Shown: piece after piece, positions 24,555 through 30,820 of the stretch
Position numbering within the stretch: the stretch's first letter is position 1
Layout: every line of letters begins with the position of its first letter
Assembly (NCBI RefSeq): GCF_011682145.1
Contig: NZ_WHJH01000037.1
Location: 1-64,000, forward strand
From: Massilia mucilaginosa
GTDB taxonomy: Bacteria; Pseudomonadota; Gammaproteobacteria; Burkholderiales; Burkholderiaceae_D
Direction: 5' to 3'
DNA length: 64,000 bases
Program-made: the position numbers and the translations under genes
Notes under the pieces: model-generated
What the model was told of the DNA's origin: nothing
Databases searched by the model: none
Seen by the model: the letters and a program-made list of their open reading frames with translations, nothing else

Positions 24555-25220
24555 ATGAAAAAGAACCTGACTAAATCCCTGCTCGGCATCACCGTCGTCG
24601 CCATGATGGCAACCGGTTGCGCCGACATGTCCGCCACCCAGCGTGGCACGGCAACAGGCGCTGGTGTCGGCGCCGGCCTGGGCGCGATTATTGGCGCGAC
24701 GGCTGGCAGCGGCGGGCGTGCCGGCAAGGGCGCCATCATCGGCGGCGCTGCCGGTGCGATCATCGGCAATATCTGGTCGAACCGCATGGAACAGCAAAAG
24801 CAAGCCATGGAACAAGCCACGCGCGGCACCGGCATCCAGGTCAGCCAGACCCAGGATAACCGCCTGAAGCTCGACGTGCCTGCCGACGTCTCGTTCGACA
24901 CCGGCCGTTCCGCCATCAAATCGAATTTCCGTCCTGTGCTCGAGCGCTTTGCCTCGACCTTGCAAGACAATCCGTCGACCACCGTGACCATCATCGGCCA
25001 CACCGACAGCACCGGCAACGACTCGGTCAACCAGCCGCTGTCGGTCGACCGTGCCGCCCAGACCCGCGACTACCTGGCGGCGCGCGGCGTATCGCCGAAC
25101 CGCATCATGATCGACGGCCGTGGCGAGCGCGAGCCAGTCGCGTCGAACGACGATGCTAACGGCCGCGCGCGTAACCGCCGCGTCGAAATCTACGTCGCCG
25201 AGCCGAACCGCCAGGGTTAA
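24555..25220 (+). CDS. glycine-zipper/OmpA-domain lipoprotein (YiaD-like)
   Basis: Outer-membrane lipoprotein of 221 residues. Lipobox ATGC (Cys about 22), glycine-zipper segment (about 34-75, GAGVGAGLGAIIGATAG and GAIIGGAAGAIIGNIW), a short coiled coil, and a C-terminal OmpA peptidoglycan-binding domain (about 105-215) with VSFDTGRSAIKSNF, IIGHTDSTGNDSVN and RNRRVEIYV. The architecture matches YiaD, a suppressor of envelope assembly defects. TAGGAGCC precedes the ATG and a bidirectional terminator follows. No clean palindrome site is upstream, unlike most neighbours. Confidence 0.92.
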   Translation: MKKNLTKSLLGITVVAMMATGCADMSATQRGTATGAGVGAGLGAIIGATAGSGGRAGKGAIIGGAAGAIIGNIWSNRMEQQKQAMEQATRGTGIQVSQTQDNRLKLDVPADVSFDTGRSAIKSNFRPVLERFASTLQDNPSTTVTIIGHTDSTGNDSVNQPLSVDRAAQTRDYLAARGVSPNRIMIDGRGEREPVASNDDANGRARNRRVEIYVAEPNRQG

Positions 25221-25246
25221 GCCCCGCGCTGTCGTTTCAGCACGTC

Positions 25247-25276
25247 AAAAGCCGGCATCGCGATGCCGGCTTTTTT
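25247..25276. terminator. bidirectional intrinsic terminator
   Basis: AAAAGCCGGCATCG and CGATGCCGGCTTTT form a perfect palindrome with A- and T-runs on both sides. It serves the OmpA lipoprotein gene on the plus strand and the DeoR-type gene on the minus strand, whose stop codon overlaps it. Confidence 0.9.
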
Positions 25277-26045
25277 ACGCCTGCGCCACATGCACTTCCA
25301 CCCCCAGCGCCCGGTAGCGCGCCAGCAAGGCCTCGTCGGTGCCGTGCGCGACCACGATTGCACCGATCTCATCCGCGCCGGCGATCCGGAAAGGCGACAC
25401 CGTCGCCAGCTTTTCCGGCGAAGCCAGCACCACGGTGTGCGCCGCCGCCCGCCACATCGCGCGCTTGACGGCCGCTTCCTCGAAGTCGCCGGTCGACAAG
25501 CCCGCTTCCGGATCGATGCTGCTCACGCCCAGGAAGCACAGGTCGGCGCGCACCTGGCCGATCGCCTCCAGCGTGGCCGCCCCCACTCCCACCACCGAAT
25601 GACGGTACAGGCGCCCGCCCAGCATGATCACCTCGATCCCTTCGTGCCCCAGCAGCGCCAGCGCCACCGACGGACTGTGGGTAACAACCGTGGCGCGCAG
25701 CTCGGGCGCCAGGCAGCGCACCAGATGGCCCGAGGTGGTGCCGCCGTCGACCAGCAGCACCTGCCCGGGCGCGACCAGGGCGGCGGCGGCGCGCCCGATG
25801 GCCGCCTTGGCGTCTTGCGATATCCGCTCGCGCGCGCCAAAGTCGGCCAGCGCCGGCGACGCGGGCATGGCCGGCAGGGCGCCGCCGTGCACGCGCTGCA
25901 ACAAGCCCTCGCGCGCCAGTTCGCGCAGGTCGCGCCGGATGGTGTCTTCCGACAATCCCAGTGCCTCGCTCACGGCCTTGGCCACCACTTGCCCGTCGCG
26001 CCGCAACAGGTCCATCAGGTATTGCTTTCGCTGGGTCGTCAGCAT
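25275..26045 (-). CDS. DeoR/GlpR-family transcriptional regulator
   Basis: Regulator of 256 residues: N-terminal DeoR HTH (about 5-57, with GLSEDTIRRDLRELAREGLLQRVHGGA in pieces) and a DeoRC sugar-phosphate sensor domain (about 75-235, with LLVDGGTTSGHLVR and VGVGAATLEAI). The family binds phosphosugars. ATG at 26045 has GGAG upstream. It is divergent from nudK, and three TGCACG words in the 85-base gap overlap the nudK promoter and its own ribosome-binding site, so it probably represses both. A nucleotide-sugar-related effector is inferred from the NudK neighbour. Confidence 0.9.
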   Translation of the reverse strand: MLTTQRKQYLMDLLRRDGQVVAKAVSEALGLSEDTIRRDLRELAREGLLQRVHGGALPAMPASPALADFGARERISQDAKAAIGRAAAALVAPGQVLLVDGGTTSGHLVRCLAPELRATVVTHSPSVALALLGHEGIEVIMLGGRLYRHSVVGVGAATLEAIGQVRADLCFLGVSSIDPEAGLSTGDFEEAAVKRAMWRAAAHTVVLASPEKLATVSPFRIAGADEIGAIVVAHGTDEALLARYRALGVEVHVAQA

Positions 26046-26054
26046 GATTGCTCC

Positions 26055-26097
26055 TGCACGTATTTTCTTGACATTGCACGATTTTGCACGATATTCT
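26055..26097. promoter_or_regulatory. nudK promoter with TGCACG operator repeats
   Basis: TTGACA (26068-26073) and TATTCT (26092-26097) are spaced 18 bases apart and point to nudK. TGCACG occurs at 26055-26060, 26075-26080 and 26085-26090; the last two are within TTGCACGAT direct repeats 10 bp apart, filling the -35/-10 spacer. This is a likely DeoR-family operator. Confidence 0.75.
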
Positions 26098-26130
26098 AAA
26101 AAACACCAAGCACAATCACGAAGGAGCATC

Positions 26131-26718
26131 ATGCAAGCACCACGGGTACGGATCGACAAGGAAGAACTGCTGTCGGACAACTGGTACATCCTGAAACGCC
26201 TGACCTTCTCGCTGCGCCGGCGCGACGGCAGCTGGCAAAGCCAGACGCGCGAAGTCTACGACCGCGGCAACGGCGCCGTCATCCTGCTGTACAACCTGCG
26301 CCAGCGCACAGTGCTGCTCACACGCCAATTCCGCATTCCCGCTTTTGTGAACGGCCACGACGGCTTTTTGATCGAAGCGGCCGCCGGCCTGCTCGACAAT
26401 GCCAGCCCGGAACAGCGCATCCGCGAGGAAGCCGAAGAAGAAACCGGCTACCGCATCGAGAACGTGAAAAAGATCTACGACCTCTTCATGAGCCCCGGTT
26501 CGGTCACCGAACGCCTGCACTTTTTCATCGGCGCCTACGAGCCCGAGCACAAGGTGGGCGACGGCGGCGGCCTGGCCGCCGAGGGCGAGGATATCGACGT
26601 GCTCGAACTCGGTTTCGAGCAAGCGCTGGCGATGATGGCCAGCGGCGAGATCATGGATGGCAAAACTGTCCTGCTGTTGCAATATCTCCAGTTACATCTG
26701 ATGTCGACGCAAAGCTAG
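26131..26718 (+). CDS. nudK: GDP-mannose pyrophosphatase NudK (Nudix)
   Basis: Nudix hydrolase of 195 residues that cleaves GDP-mannose to GMP and mannose 1-phosphate in the NudK family. Residues near the start (LLSDNWYILKRLTF, REVYDRGNGAVILLYN) and the Nudix box GLLDNASPEQRIREEAEEETGY, here about residues 88-109 with the REEAEEE core, match NudK closely, as do FMSPGSVTERLHFF and GEIMDGKTVLLLQYL. AAGGAGCATC precedes the ATG. It is divergent from a DeoR-type regulator that likely controls it. Confidence 0.92.
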   Translation: MQAPRVRIDKEELLSDNWYILKRLTFSLRRRDGSWQSQTREVYDRGNGAVILLYNLRQRTVLLTRQFRIPAFVNGHDGFLIEAAAGLLDNASPEQRIREEAEEETGYRIENVKKIYDLFMSPGSVTERLHFFIGAYEPEHKVGDGGGLAAEGEDIDVLELGFEQALAMMASGEIMDGKTVLLLQYLQLHLMSTQS

Positions 26719-26764
26719 CGCCAGATCAATACATGCGCGTGGGAGGCACGCGATAGTTGCACAC

Positions 26765-27220
26765 ATGAATGCACATTCTTCCCTCCCAGACACCCCGGCC
26801 GGCCGCGCCGGGCAGCGGGCGCCGTTGTGGAACCCGGACGCCGCCGCCTGCTGGAGCCTGCTGTTCACGCCCCTGTTCGGCACCGTCCTTCTGATCCGCA
26901 ACTGGGAAGCGCTGGACGAGCCGAAGCGCGCCGTGCAGGCCTGCTGGTGGTTCGCCGCCTGTCTCGCGGCGTTCATCCTCAATGTCTATATTTCCCTGCT
27001 GCGCGAAGCGTCGTTGCCGCTGCAGACGGGTCCCATCATCCTGCTGCTGATCTGGTACATCGCCGTCGCCAGCCCGCAGGAGCGCTTCGTGCGCGAACGT
27101 TTCGGCACCGACTATGCGCGCCGCTCCTGGGCGATCGCACTGCCTTGCGCCGTGGTGCTGCTGCTCGCGTACCTGCTCGGCTACGCGCACCTGCTCGCCG
27201 TGTTCCAACAGGTTCATTGA
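26765..27220 (+). CDS. hypothetical multi-pass membrane protein
   Basis: Protein of 151 residues with about four hydrophobic segments: near WSLLFTPLFGTVLLI (30-45), WWFAACLAAFILNVYI (60-77), PIILLLIWYIAVA (88-102) and IALPCAVVLLLAYLLGYA (122-142). The N-terminus is Pro/Gly-rich. A conserved-looking polar stretch ERFVRERFGTDYARRSW lies between helices 3 and 4. There is no strong ribosome-binding site. An intrinsic terminator overlaps its stop codon. No family recognised with certainty. Confidence 0.7.
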   Translation: MNAHSSLPDTPAGRAGQRAPLWNPDAAACWSLLFTPLFGTVLLIRNWEALDEPKRAVQACWWFAACLAAFILNVYISLLREASLPLQTGPIILLLIWYIAVASPQERFVRERFGTDYARRSWAIALPCAVVLLLAYLLGYAHLLAVFQQVH

Positions 27221-27257
27221 ACTGCGCTGTCGGCATTGCCGCAGCGCAGTTGTTGTT
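27220..27257 (+). terminator. intrinsic terminator
   Basis: AACTGCGCTG (27220-27229) pairs with CAGCGCAGTT (27242-27251), followed by GTTGTTT. It starts at the stop codon of the membrane protein gene at 26765. Confidence 0.7.
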
Positions 27258-27303
27258 TGAGTACCCACTTTTCGCAGGTTGACCATTCGCACAGGAGCAC
27301 GGT

Positions 27304-27576
27304 ATGAGCACGGAGCGTTTTGCCCATTTTTTGGATTCTCTGCAATCCTGGAGCGCCGAAGCGCCAGCGCCGGCCCCCGCGCCGCCCAGCGCCAGCGGCC
27401 AGACCAACGCCAACCAGAGCGCGCGGGTACGCCGCGTCAAGGGGCTGCTGGAAGCGGTCGGATCGGACTCGGCCTGGCGCGCGCGCGGCGACATCCTGGC
27501 TGGCAACGACAGCCAGGCCGGCGCCGCCGCTGAACTCGACGATGAACTTGGCGACGAAGACGACGACTTCGGCTGA
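27304..27576 (+). CDS. small acidic hypothetical protein
   Basis: Protein of 90 residues without signal peptide. It has a short helical start (TERFAHFLDSLQSWS), an Ala/Pro-rich low-complexity region, a basic patch (ARVRRVKGLLEAVG) and a strongly acidic C-terminus (ELDDELGDEDDDFG). CAGGAGCACGGT precedes the ATG. No family recognised; the layout suggests a disordered adaptor. Confidence 0.65.
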   Translation: MSTERFAHFLDSLQSWSAEAPAPAPAPPSASGQTNANQSARVRRVKGLLEAVGSDSAWRARGDILAGNDSQAGAAAELDDELGDEDDDFG

Positions 27577-27642
27577 CTGGCGGCGCGGCAAACAGCCTGC
27601 GCTACGGCAGGCCGTTCGCCACGTTCCGATTCCAGCATCGCC

Positions 27643-27670
27643 TGCCCGTTTCGCGCTAGACTGGCGGCTT
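27643..27670 (+). repeat. upstream repeat of DUF3617 gene, copy 1
   Basis: A 28-bp element (TGCCCGTTTCGCGCTA, then a variable base, then ACTGGCGG) that recurs with two mismatches at 28323-28350. Each copy lies just before a DUF3617 gene, so the duplication included the promoter or leader. Confidence 0.75.
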
Positions 27671-27686
27671 ATCACTGGAGCCCGCC

Positions 27687-28274
27687 ATGATCCCACGCCT
27701 TCGCCCGACCGCCGCCGTCCTCGTTTGCGCCGCAGCCGCCTGCATCTCCCCCGCCCTCGCCCAGACCATGAAACCTGGACTGTGGGAAAACACCAGCAAA
27801 ACCACCTCGCAAAATCCGCAGATCGCCGAAGCCATGGCCGAGATGCAGAAGCAGCTCGCTTCCATGACACCGGAACAACGCAAGGCGATGGGGCAAATCG
27901 GCGGCCAGGCGGGCGCGCCGCAGTTCGACATGAACGCCGACGGCAGTGCGACGATCAAGCTGTGCATCACCCAGAAAATGCTCGACGACGCAGGCGGCAA
28001 CTTCCTCGGCCCGCAGGATGGCAACTGCACCCACAAGAAAAGCCCGCTGCTTGGCGGGACGCAGAGCTTTTCCTTCACCTGCAAAAACCCGCCGGCTTCC
28101 GGGCAGGGCAAGGTCTCTTTCCAGGGTGGTACAAGCTATACCTCCACCATGACGATGTCCTCCAGCGCCGCCGGCCAGCAGGACACCATGCTTCTGGAAG
28201 GCAGGGGAAAATGGCTGGGCGCCAATTGTGGCGGACTCAAACCGATCGACGGCAAGCCCCCGGGCGCCAGGTAA
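27687..28274 (+). CDS. DUF3617 periplasmic protein, copy 1
   Basis: Exported protein of 195 residues of the DUF3617 family. Signal peptide ends ISPALA-Q; the mature start QTMKPGLWENTSKTT is the family hallmark. A helical stretch (AEAMAEMQKQLASMTPEQRKAM in parts, about 48-68) is followed by a beta domain with two Cys pairs (KLCITQKM, DGNCTHKK, FTCKNPP, ANCGGLKP). It is about 400 bases upstream of, and clearly paralogous to, the gene at 28367, including the upstream element. Function of DUF3617 is not known. Confidence 0.85.
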   Translation: MIPRLRPTAAVLVCAAAACISPALAQTMKPGLWENTSKTTSQNPQIAEAMAEMQKQLASMTPEQRKAMGQIGGQAGAPQFDMNADGSATIKLCITQKMLDDAGGNFLGPQDGNCTHKKSPLLGGTQSFSFTCKNPPASGQGKVSFQGGTSYTSTMTMSSSAAGQQDTMLLEGRGKWLGANCGGLKPIDGKPPGAR

Positions 28275-28322
28275 GCGCCAGCCATGTTCATCATCCGGCA
28301 ATGTTGAGATAACAACATCCAG

Positions 28323-28350
28323 TGCCCGTTTCGCGCTAAACTGGCGGATT
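28323..28350 (+). repeat. upstream repeat of DUF3617 gene, copy 2
   Basis: Second copy of the 28-bp element at 27643-27670, placed 16 bases before the ATG of the second DUF3617 gene. It preserves the spacing to the start codon. Confidence 0.75.
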
Positions 28351-28366
28351 GACACTTGGAGTAACT

Positions 28367-28948
28367 ATGAATCAACGTTTCCGCCTGACCAGCCTCGCCC
28401 TCGTTTCCGCCGCAGCATTGGCGATGTCGCCCGCATTCGCCCAGACCATGAAGCCGGGTCTGTGGGAAAGCGTCAGCAAAACCACCTCGTCCGATCCGGC
28501 AACCACCAAGGCCATGGCCGATTCGCAGAAGGCAATGGCCAAGCTGCCTGCGGCCCAGCGCAAGGAAATGGAAAAGGCCATGAACCAGCCGGGCGGCCCG
28601 GCGATGACCATGAATGACGACGGCAGCTTCACCGTCAAGGCCTGCGTCACCCAGAAACAGATCGACGCCGGCGCCAACATCGGCGTCGATGACGGCAACT
28701 GCAAGTACAAGCAAGGCGCCAACGTGGGCGGCACCCAGACTTACTCGTTCGCCTGCGCCACGCCGCCGTCCTCGGGTGAAGGCAAGACTGTGTACCAGGG
28801 CAACGAATACACCTCGACCATGAAGATGAGCACCATGGCCAGCGGCAAGAAGGACGTCATGACGACCGAGACCAAAGGCAAGTGGCTCGGCGCCGATTGC
28901 GGCAGCATCAAGCCGCTCGACATCAAACCGACCCCAGCCAAGAAGTAA
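28367..28948 (+). CDS. DUF3617 periplasmic protein, copy 2
   Basis: Exported protein of 193 residues. Signal peptide ends MSPAFA-Q, followed by QTMKPGLWESVSKTTS, a Lys/Ala/Met-rich helix (about 45-75) and a beta domain with Cys pairs at KACVTQKQ, DGNCKYKQ, FACATPPS and ADCGSIKP, aligned with copy 1. TTGGAGTAACT precedes ATG 28367. The copies differ mostly in the helical insert. The gene is convergent with the aminotransferase gene, with a hairpin between the two. Confidence 0.87.
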   Translation: MNQRFRLTSLALVSAAALAMSPAFAQTMKPGLWESVSKTTSSDPATTKAMADSQKAMAKLPAAQRKEMEKAMNQPGGPAMTMNDDGSFTVKACVTQKQIDAGANIGVDDGNCKYKQGANVGGTQTYSFACATPPSSGEGKTVYQGNEYTSTMKMSTMASGKKDVMTTETKGKWLGADCGSIKPLDIKPTPAKK

Positions 28949-28958
28949 GCATGGCAAT

Positions 28959-28984
28959 GTGGGCGCCGCCGACGCGGCGCCCAC
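28959..28984. terminator. terminator-like hairpin between convergent genes
   Basis: GTGGGCGCCGC and GCGGCGCCCAC form an 11-bp stem with a 4-base loop between the DUF3617 gene and the aminotransferase gene. There is no T-run, so the assignment is moderate. Confidence 0.55.
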
Positions 28985-28996
28985 ACGGTGCGGGGC

Positions 28997-29833
28997 TTAC
29001 GCCGCGCCGGTAAACGCCAGGTAGCGCTCGCGCGCCAGGGTCGCCACCGGCCCGATGGCGAGCGTGCGCCGCTCGTAGCGGATGCAGGGAGTGACCTTGC
29101 CGTAGTTTCCAGTATTGAAGATTTCCAGTGCCGTCAGCAGCTCGTCCGGATGGACGCTGCGCTCCTCCACCGCCACACCGGCCTCGGCCAGCAAGCCGAT
29201 CACCCGCGCCCGCGTAATACCCGCCAGGAACGTGCCATTCGGCACCGGCGTCACCACCTTGCCTTCCGGCGTGACCAGGAACAGGTTCGATGTCGCGAAC
29301 TCGGCCACATGACCGTCGCTGTCGACCACCACCGCGTTGTCGAAACCGCGCGCACTCGCTTCGCGGATCGCCCGCGTGGTGTTGGCGTACAGGGCCGAGG
29401 CCTTGGCATCGGTCGGCGCCATGCTCGCGTCCGGCCGGCACAGGGTGGACAGGCAGGCCGAAAAGCCGGTGAACGGCGGCATCGGCGCATCGAACAGGGT
29501 CAATGCGAACCCGCTCTTGTCGGGCACCGGCACCAGGAACCCCTCGGCGCCGAACACCAGCGGACGCACATACAGTTCGGCCTCGGCCGGGAATTTGGCA
29601 ACGCCTTCGCGCACCAGCGCTTCCATTTCGTCGACCGTCAGCGGGCACTGCAAGCCGAGCCGCTCGGCTGAACGGATCACCCGTTCCAGGTGCGGGCGCA
29701 GGTCGGGCAAGCGGCCGCGGATGGCGCGCGCGCCGTCGAACACCGACGAGCCGAGCCAGACGCTGTGATCCATCGCCCCGAACAGCGGCACATTACCTTC
29801 GGCCCATTGCCCCTTGAAATAAGTCAGATACAT
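28997..29833 (-). CDS. branched-chain/D-amino-acid aminotransferase-type protein
   Basis: Class IV PLP-dependent aminotransferase of 278 residues. Seen are the N-terminal WLGSSVFDGARAIRG, the PLP-Lys region DAKASALYANTTRAI (Lys near 143), FDNAVVVDSDGHVAEFATSNLF and PNGTFLAGITRARVI (phosphate-binding GITR). These fit the branched-chain aminotransferase group (IlvE), although the length is shorter than IlvE (about 300). ATG 29833 is preferred over 29836 because GGGAG is then 5 bases away. It is transcribed alone. The amino-acid substrate cannot be set from sequence. Confidence 0.82.
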   Translation of the reverse strand: MYLTYFKGQWAEGNVPLFGAMDHSVWLGSSVFDGARAIRGRLPDLRPHLERVIRSAERLGLQCPLTVDEMEALVREGVAKFPAEAELYVRPLVFGAEGFLVPVPDKSGFALTLFDAPMPPFTGFSACLSTLCRPDASMAPTDAKASALYANTTRAIREASARGFDNAVVVDSDGHVAEFATSNLFLVTPEGKVVTPVPNGTFLAGITRARVIGLLAEAGVAVEERSVHPDELLTALEIFNTGNYGKVTPCIRYERRTLAIGPVATLARERYLAFTGAA

Positions 29834-30005
29834 CATCGCTCCCTGGTCATTGTTGTCCGGGAAGTTTAACCGAACTTGCCTGACAGGTCAGGCCGCCGCC
29901 CACGCCCGTTAGAGGCCGGACTCCAATGCAGCGCAGCAATAATCAGACCATACCTGTTAGCATTGAAAATGCTGCAATCATATATTTAACCTAAGGTATT
30001 TCAAT

Positions 30006-30728
30006 TTGTCGATGCCGCATCCTTCTCCCACCATCGCGTTTTCCCGGCCGCCAGGCCGCTGGCTCACTGTCGGCATCGTCATCGGCCTGCACGCCGCCCT
30101 GTTGCTGGCGTGGCGCCAGACACGCGAAACAGCGCCGGCGCGCGACGAGGACAGCGGTCCGCGCATCCAGTGGATCGACACCATCGCCCCCGCAGCGGCC
30201 GCGCGCACGCCGGAAACGCGCCCCGTGCCGGTCCCCAGCGCCAGCGGCGCGCCGCCGCGCACTCAGCGTCCGCGCCGCGCTGCGCCCGCCCCGGCAGCGG
30301 CCCCGTCCGCCACTGCGATCACCATACCCGCCGCGCCCGGGAGCGAGGCGCCGGCCATCACGGTGCTGCCGCCCGATCCGTTCGCCGCCGAGCCGGCCCC
30401 GGCCGCGCCCGCCAGCGGCGCCGATGCCATCCGCAAGCGCGCGTTTGCCGACCTGGCCAAGATCGACAAGGACTTGCGCAAGGCATCGCTCAACAAGTTC
30501 GCCGCGCCCGACGATTCGCCGCAAAAGCGCCTGATCGCCGGCATCCAGTCGGCGCGGCGCAATCCCACCCTGTTCGAACAAGCCGAGATCGAGGAAATTA
30601 CCACCGGCAATGCCGATGCCGGCGGTCGCAGATACAAGATCAAGACGGGTTTGGGTACCTTTTGCATGACGACCCCCAAGGTGAACGACGAGAAACGGGA
30701 CCTGAAGTACACCAACTGCCCCAAATAG
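30006..30728 (+). CDS. TonB-like N-terminus periplasmic protein
   Basis: Protein of 240 residues with one membrane anchor (LTVGIVIGLHAALLLAW, about 20-36), then a long Pro/Ala-rich periplasmic spacer (about 50-140) and a C-terminal globular domain (about 145-240) with DLRKASLNKF, RRNPTLFEQAEIEEI and GTFCMTTP...YTNCP, whose two cysteines probably pair. The start TTG at 30006 has AAGG 9 bases upstream; ATG at 30012 is the alternative. The anchor and spacer resemble TonB, but no TonB box-binding domain is visible. Function unknown. Confidence 0.7.
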   Translation: MSMPHPSPTIAFSRPPGRWLTVGIVIGLHAALLLAWRQTRETAPARDEDSGPRIQWIDTIAPAAAARTPETRPVPVPSASGAPPRTQRPRRAAPAPAAAPSATAITIPAAPGSEAPAITVLPPDPFAAEPAPAAPASGADAIRKRAFADLAKIDKDLRKASLNKFAAPDDSPQKRLIAGIQSARRNPTLFEQAEIEEITTGNADAGGRRYKIKTGLGTFCMTTPKVNDEKRDLKYTNCPK

Positions 30729-30744
30729 CCGGTCGAGCCCGTCT

Positions 30745-30758
30745 GTTCGCTAGCGAAC
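30745..30758. promoter_or_regulatory. Crp-like palindrome site 11 (Gcr operon promoter)
   Basis: Perfect 16-bp palindrome TGTTCG-ctag-CGAACA. TACACT lies at 30781-30786, 22 bases after the core. It is 62 bases before the Gcr-type gene at 30821. Confidence 0.7.
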
Positions 30759-30820
30759 AAAGTTTCAGAGCAACACCACGTACACTACGTCTTTAGTATC
30801 TGTTGCTCCGGCTATATTTC

